Below, in pieces: positions 60,603-64,000 of a stretch of DNA of 64,000 nt (positions are counted from its first letter, which is position 1; each line of letters opens with the position of its first letter). A model generated the notes under the pieces. That model was given only the letters and a program-made list of their open reading frames with translations. It had not been told where the DNA came from and did no database searches. The position numbers were made by a program, and so were the translations under genes. Origin of the DNA: Leadbetterella sp040829825 (GTDB lineage: Bacteria; Bacteroidota; Bacteroidia; Cytophagales; Spirosomataceae); the NCBI RefSeq assembly GCF_040829825.1, contig NZ_JBFOLH010000006.1; one strand, written 5' to 3'.

Positions 60603-60669
60603 TGAGCTATGAGCTGTGAACCTGTGGTGATTAGATCGCCGGGGCTAAAAACTCACAGCTCATAGCTCA
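60603..60669. repeat. Inverted repeat just before the first ompH gene
   Basis: Arms at 60603-60619 and 60653-60669 are perfect 17-base complements (TGAGCTATGAGCTGTGA / TCACAGCTCATAGCTCA), with a 33-base loop. A further copy of the word CTCACAGCT lies at 60673-60681. It ends 12-24 bases before the ATG of the OmpH gene, in the bamA-ompH gap. Confidence 0.75.
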
Positions 60670-60692
60670 GGGCTCACAGCTAAATAAAAGTT

Positions 60693-61208
60693 ATGAGAAG
60701 TTTAGTGCTCTTTTTGCTGGTTTTCGTTACAGGGCTTTCTGCTTCGGCTCAGAAGTTCGGTTATATTGACAGTGAATATATCCTGAACAAGATGCCCGAA
60801 TACAAAAAGGCGGAAGAAACCATGACCCGGCTGACCGAGCAATGGACACGTGACGTTTCTGCCAAATATGAGGAAGTGGCTAAGCTGAAGGTGAAGTACC
60901 AGCAGGAAGAGATTTTGCTGACACAGGATATGCGGCAGGAGCGGCAACGGGCCATTGAAAAAGCGGAAGAGGATCTTAAAGATTTGAATAACAGTATTTT
61001 TGGCCTGAACGGGCTGTTGTTTCAGAAGAAGAAGGAGATTTTGAAACCTATTGTAGAAGAAATTTATAAAACGTCGGAAAAAATTGCAAAGAAGCATAAA
61101 CTTAGCTTTATCTTTGACAAAGCATCTGACCTGAGTATTTTTTATGCGGATCCAAGACATGATTATACAGATTTTATGTTAGAGGAGCTGGGTCTGAGTA
61201 GTAAGTAG
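60693..61208 (+). CDS. OmpH/Skp family periplasmic chaperone, copy 1
   Basis: The 171-residue protein has a Sec signal peptide (LVLFLLVFVTGLSASAQ) and the OmpH pattern: FGYIDSEYILNKMPEY at the mature N-terminus, a long charged coiled coil (residues ~45-120), then a beta-strand ending (LSFIFDKASDLSIFYADP). Skp-type trimers hold unfolded outer-membrane proteins on their way to BamA. It follows bamA after a repeat-bearing 165-base gap and is 29 bases from a second copy. Confidence 0.93.
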   Translation: MRSLVLFLLVFVTGLSASAQKFGYIDSEYILNKMPEYKKAEETMTRLTEQWTRDVSAKYEEVAKLKVKYQQEEILLTQDMRQERQRAIEKAEEDLKDLNNSIFGLNGLLFQKKKEILKPIVEEIYKTSEKIAKKHKLSFIFDKASDLSIFYADPRHDYTDFMLEELGLSSK

Positions 61209-61237
61209 TAAACCAAGTAAATTAATAGTTTTAAAAA

Positions 61238-61789
61238 ATGAAAATCAAATTAGTTGTAACTGCGCTGGCACTTTTGGGGAGCTTAAGCATGAATGCCCAG
61301 ACAAGCGTAAAAATCGGTTGGACAAACGTTGACTTTATCCTGCAGAGTCTGCCTGATTTCAAAGACATACAAACCAAATTGACTACGGAAAGATCGCAGT
61401 ATGAAAAGCTGTTCAATGAGAAGCTGGCAGAAGGTCAGAAGCTGGCGGAAGATTACCAGAAGAATGTGGCTACCATGTCTGACGTGATCCGTAAAGACAA
61501 GGAGAAAGTTCTTCAGAACAAAAACCAGGAGCTTCAGGAGCTTCAGCAAAATTCGCAAACTGCCCTGCAGGCCAAGGAGCAGGAGTTGCTGATGCCTGTA
61601 ATGGATAAGATTCAGAATGCCATCACCGAAGTAGCGAAAGAAAGCGGGTATACGTATGTATTGAACTCAGATGCCGGCATGGGAACCACCATGGTACTGC
61701 TGGTAGCTCCTGATAACGATAACATTACCAACCTGGTATTGAAGAAGCTGGGTGTTACACCTCCTCCGGCTACAACGGAGAAGAAATAA
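61238..61789 (+). CDS. OmpH/Skp family periplasmic chaperone, copy 2
   Basis: The 183-residue protein has a signal peptide (KLVVTALALLGSLSMNAQ) and the OmpH architecture: IGWTNVDFILQSLPDFKDIQ, a Gln- and Lys-rich coiled coil (residues ~60-130), and a strand-rich end (YTYVLNSDAGMGTTMVLLVA) with a Pro- and Thr-rich tail. It differs from copy 1 in the tail and in charge. A strong terminator closes the operon after it. Confidence 0.93.
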   Translation: MKIKLVVTALALLGSLSMNAQTSVKIGWTNVDFILQSLPDFKDIQTKLTTERSQYEKLFNEKLAEGQKLAEDYQKNVATMSDVIRKDKEKVLQNKNQELQELQQNSQTALQAKEQELLMPVMDKIQNAITEVAKESGYTYVLNSDAGMGTTMVLLVAPDNDNITNLVLKKLGVTPPPATTEKK

Positions 61790-61804
61790 GTAAGCTAACC
61801 CGTG

Positions 61805-61852
61805 AACAGCGTGGATTTTTACAGGTTTCTGTGGAGATCCACGCTGTTTTTG
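61805..61852 (+). terminator. Terminator of the uppS-bamA-ompH operon
   Basis: A perfect 12-base stem AACAGCGTGGAT / ATCCACGCTGTT (61805-61816 with 61837-61848) and a T-run. It starts 16 bases after the second ompH stop. Confidence 0.9.
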
Positions 61853-61919
61853 TATGTACTGCCTGTGGTTCCCGACAGCTTCACCGGCAAACTTCGCGCT
61901 CCTGTGCCCGTTTGTGCCT

Positions 61920-61996
61920 GAACTGACTGTAGCGGTCGTCATTTGTCAGTTCGAGTGTCATTTGTCAGTTCGAGCGAAGACGAGAACCCGGCGCCT
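61920..61996. repeat. Dispersed repeat element after the proB stop
   Basis: Right after the proB stop codon (read on the minus strand) comes AGGCGCCGGGT then TCTCGTCTTCGCTCGAACTG, as after the META gene stop at 22481. On the plus strand an 18-base direct repeat (GTCATTTGTCAGTTCGAG, at 61938-61955 and 61957-61974) extends it. The rest of the 207-base gap holds only the operon terminator. Confidence 0.75.
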
Positions 61997-63028
61997 CTAT
62001 AGCAGTACCAGGTCATTGGTATGGATGATAATGGTGCTGCGGCCGGTTTCTTCTGCCAGGGCTGCGGCCGAGATCCTCACTTTTCCTACCCCGATCACTT
62101 CCCCGCTTTCGGTTATAATTTCAACCAGCTCTCCGCGGGTAAAGCCTCCTTCGTATCTTTTTACGCCTACCGCCAGCAGGCTTTTCCGGTCCTGTACAGC
62201 CGCTGCGGCGCCTTCGTCTACCACTATTTTCCCGACAGAAACACCGGCGCTGGCCAGCCACTTGTTACGGGCTTTGAGGTTTTTTTGCTGCGGAGTGAAC
62301 GTGGTGCCGGCAGCACCGTTAAATGCCTTCAGGATACTGTCTGCTTCTTTCATGCCAAAGATGACCACTTTGATGCCCATCTTGCCGGCCAGGTGCGTAA
62401 AGGTAAGCTTGGAAGACATCCCGCCCGAACCCAGGCTGGTTTTGGTTTTGCTGACATACGACAATACCTCCTCATTGATCTCTTCAACGGCGCTGAGCAG
62501 GTGCCCCTCTTTGTTCATCAGTCCTCCGGATGCCGTGCAGAGCATCATGAGCCTGGCCCCGAACCCGCCGGCGATAAGGGTAGCCAGCTCGTCGTTATCT
62601 GAAAACTTCAGTTCGCGGTTGCTGACCACGTCGTTTTCATTGGCTATGGCAATGATGTTGTTGCGCCAGAGTTCCTCATACGTTTCTTTAAGCTGCAGAA
62701 ACTGCTGCCGGTTGGCAAAATGCTGGCGTTCGAGGAGGCTCTGGGCCACGGTAATTCCGTAGGCAGAAAAAACCGTATCGTACATTTTCAGAAGCAGCGG
62801 GTTACCGATAGCCGCTGCTGCTTTTTTCTGTGCTATCTGGCCCTCGTAATTTTTTATGTACTGTTTCCCGGCTCCCACGGCACCTGACGACACAATGACC
62901 ACCCGGTGTGTTTTATGCAGGGTAGCCACCTGCCGGGCTATTTCCTGCAGAATGGAGATATCGGGCTCGCCAGAAGGCAAGGTGAGCGATGCTGTTCCGA
63001 ATTTTATGACTAAGAGGTCACGTTTCAT
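61997..63028 (-). CDS. proB: Glutamate 5-kinase
   Basis: The 343-residue enzyme phosphorylates glutamate in the first step of proline synthesis. The amino-acid kinase domain shows LLVIKFGTASLTLPSGE, VSSGAVGAGKQYIKN, NENDVVSNRELKFSDND and SLGSGGMSSKLTFTHLAG; a C-terminal PUA domain follows (residues ~265-343). No proA is next to it. A tandem-repeat array of about 74 bases ends three bases before its start, and a dispersed repeat begins at its stop. Confidence 0.93.
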   Translation of the reverse strand: MKRDLLVIKFGTASLTLPSGEPDISILQEIARQVATLHKTHRVVIVSSGAVGAGKQYIKNYEGQIAQKKAAAAIGNPLLLKMYDTVFSAYGITVAQSLLERQHFANRQQFLQLKETYEELWRNNIIAIANENDVVSNRELKFSDNDELATLIAGGFGARLMMLCTASGGLMNKEGHLLSAVEEINEEVLSYVSKTKTSLGSGGMSSKLTFTHLAGKMGIKVVIFGMKEADSILKAFNGAAGTTFTPQQKNLKARNKWLASAGVSVGKIVVDEGAAAAVQDRKSLLAVGVKRYEGGFTRGELVEIITESGEVIGVGKVRISAAALAEETGRSTIIIHTNDLVLL

Positions 63029-63030
63029 AA

Positions 63031-63104
63031 GTTAGTTCCGAGTAGGTTAGTTCCGAGTAAGTTAGTTCTGGGTAAATGAGTTCTGAGTGGGTTAGTTCCG
63101 GGTA
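63031..63104 (-). repeat. Tandem repeat, five 15-base units, just before proB
   Basis: Five imperfect copies of GTTAGTTCCGAGTAR (plus strand), i.e. YTACTCGGAACTAAC read with proB. The last unit ends three bases before the proB ATG. The core TACTCGGAACT matches the array upstream of PspC copy 2 (49127-49182). Confidence 0.85.
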
Positions 63105-63120
63105 TAGCGTGCAGGGTGGG

Positions 63121-63642
63121 TCAGAGGTCAGTGATGAAGGTAGAAAGCGTGGTGATGTCTTCTTCGTATTCTACCCTGAAATCTTCATGCAGGTCGTTCA
63201 GCAGCGTATTCATTTTGGCCAGCTTGGCCTGGCTGTATTCTGTAAATTTGACCTTAAAGCCCTGATCTCGCCAGTTGTTTTTCAGGGTGTGGCGGGTATT
63301 CATTGCCTGCTGGTAAAGATGGATCAGTAATTCGAGCTCTCCTTTTTTGTCCCGGGTGATCTTAAAGTGCCGGTTGATGTACGAAACGCCGTCGCGTACG
63401 TAATACAGCAGGTCTTTGAAATAATAAATGGAGTGATCGCCGAAGATTTTAGTGAGCCGTTCTTTTATTTCGGCACGCCTGAAAACCAGGTCGGATTCGG
63501 TATTCTCCAGGAGCTTATAACGCAATTGCTCGGTCAGGACCGGGTCTTTCCCGATCAGCCGGATCAGCAGCTTGTTCTTTTCTTTCAGCGGCAGGTTGAG
63601 GATGGCCTCCTCCAGCTCGGATGTTATCTTTTTCTTAGCCAT
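63121..63642 (-). CDS. Conserved-looking hypothetical protein, co-located with nuoH
   Basis: The 173-residue, charged, mainly helical protein starts MAKKKITSELEEAILNLPLK and has no signal peptide or membrane segment. A helical repeat pattern is likely across residues ~5-60 and ~95-160. I do not recognise the family. The start ATG at 63642 overlaps the end of nuoH by eight bases, so it is translated with it. It lies between nuoH and proB, where a nuoI gene would often be. Confidence 0.75.
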   Translation of the reverse strand: MAKKKITSELEEAILNLPLKEKNKLLIRLIGKDPVLTEQLRYKLLENTESDLVFRRAEIKERLTKIFGDHSIYYFKDLLYYVRDGVSYINRHFKITRDKKGELELLIHLYQQAMNTRHTLKNNWRDQGFKVKFTEYSQAKLAKMNTLLNDLHEDFRVEYEEDITTLSTFITDL

Positions 63643-64000
63643 AGATCATCAGGATGCGCCATGCGGCCGAGAGAAGAAGAAGAACGAGAGTAAAGGGGGT
63701 GAGCACTTTCCAGCACAGGTACATGAGCTGGTCTACCCGCACCCGCGGGAAGCTCCACCGCACCCACATCTGGACCAGCATGCCCAGGTAGGCTTTGGAG
63801 AACATCCAGAAAGCTCCCCAAAGGTACATGCTGAGATGGCCCGGAGTGCCGCTGGTCTGGTCGGCCAGCCGGAAGCTGCCTATGTTGGGAAGCGGTGTGT
63901 TCCAGCCTCCGAAAAACAGAATGGCGGCCAGGAAAGAGAGCAGGAGCATCATGCCGTATTCGGCCAGGAAAAGAATGGCCCAGCGAAAGCCGGAATATTC
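63635..64000 (-). CDS. nuoH: NADH-quinone oxidoreductase subunit H, C-terminal part (5' end outside window)
   Basis: The last 121 residues of NuoH, the quinone-site membrane subunit of complex I. Diagnostic features are EYSGFRWAILFLAEYGMMLL at the window edge, the segment AFWMFSKAYLGMLVQMWVRW and the WVRWSFPRVRVDQLMYLCWK loop, which lines the quinone channel, then the last membrane helix. The frame is open to the right edge. The downstream gene (63121-63642) is not nuoI but an unknown protein overlapping by eight bases. Confidence 0.93.
   Translation of the reverse strand, partial: EYSGFRWAILFLAEYGMMLLLSFLAAILFFGGWNTPLPNIGSFRLADQTSGTPGHLSMYLWGAFWMFSKAYLGMLVQMWVRWSFPRVRVDQLMYLCWKVLTPFTLVLLLLSAAWRILMIYG

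Noticed and set aside
61854..62762. 302-codon plus-strand frame opposite proB
   Set aside because: It begins in the dispersed repeat, is Ser- and Leu-rich and matches no family; the proB strand has every kinase motif.

Overview
The window is chromosomal DNA of a member of the Bacteroidota, most likely a Cytophagales-type organism. Evidence: roughly 50% GC by eye; many promoters with the phylum's -7 element TAnnTTTG; few recognisable Shine-Dalgarno sites; DUF6089 barrel proteins beside nadK; the order uppS-bamA-ompH-ompH; and short dispersed repeats in intergenic gaps. The phylum is well supported, the order is inference. I see no rRNA, tRNA, CRISPR array, transposase or prophage. No stretch over 300 bases lacks a gene; the longest gaps are about 290 bases (29856-30145) and 269 bases (35225-35493).

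Layout. 1-3728: end of an AI-2E-type permease, an exported TIM-barrel lipoprotein and a membrane-anchored MutS-like ATPase. 3721-12138: a small membrane protein, then on the minus strand a LytS/LytTR-type two-component pair followed by a TolC-MFP-RND efflux operon closed by a terminator. 12382-15772: an M16 protease and a thioredoxin-like protein. 15769-19654: a WbsX-like protein, a 2OG-Fe(II) oxygenase and an ABC exporter. 19814-20487: an AT-rich islet with a DUF6932-type nucleotidyltransferase and a small partner. 20518-27857: acyltransferase, NlpE/META lipoprotein, acetyl-CoA synthetase, TAT-exported TIM barrel, RidA and proline-pathway aldehyde dehydrogenase. 27896-29855: a lysine-catabolism pair (DUF1338 plus a saccharopine/lysine-6-dehydrogenase type enzyme). 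30146-35224: two glycosyltransferases, RsmF, a small MscS-like channel, a DEDDh exonuclease and a zinc-ribbon-like peptide. 35494-39868: ssb, a membrane protein, a DCC thioredoxin-like protein and a large cytochrome-type lipoprotein. 39863-43107: a five-gene operon, ComA-DedA-AroE-ferredoxin-YjjG. 43273-49387: envelope genes (TamA-like protein, SppA, two PspC peptides, DUF4056, trypsin-like protease). 49421-55117: two DUF6089 proteins, nadK, a CBS protein, PlsC, an acyl-ACP desaturase and VanZ. 55265-64000: aspS, the uppS-bamA-ompH-ompH operon, proB, an unknown protein and the C-terminus of NuoH.

How it fits together. Most genes serve envelope biogenesis (BamA, the two OmpH/Skp chaperones, UppS, SppA, PlsC, desaturase), export (RND, ABC), surface polysaccharide, or central and amino-acid metabolism. 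No classic defence island is visible. The least explained parts are the AT-rich nucleotidyltransferase pair, the lysine-degradation pair, a phosphosulfolactate synthase in a non-methanogen, a possible short RNA at 25639-25712, and several repeat families that sit right at start or stop codons. Mapping TAnnTTTG boxes shows that several of the longest open frames start too far upstream; the starts given here are corrected for that.
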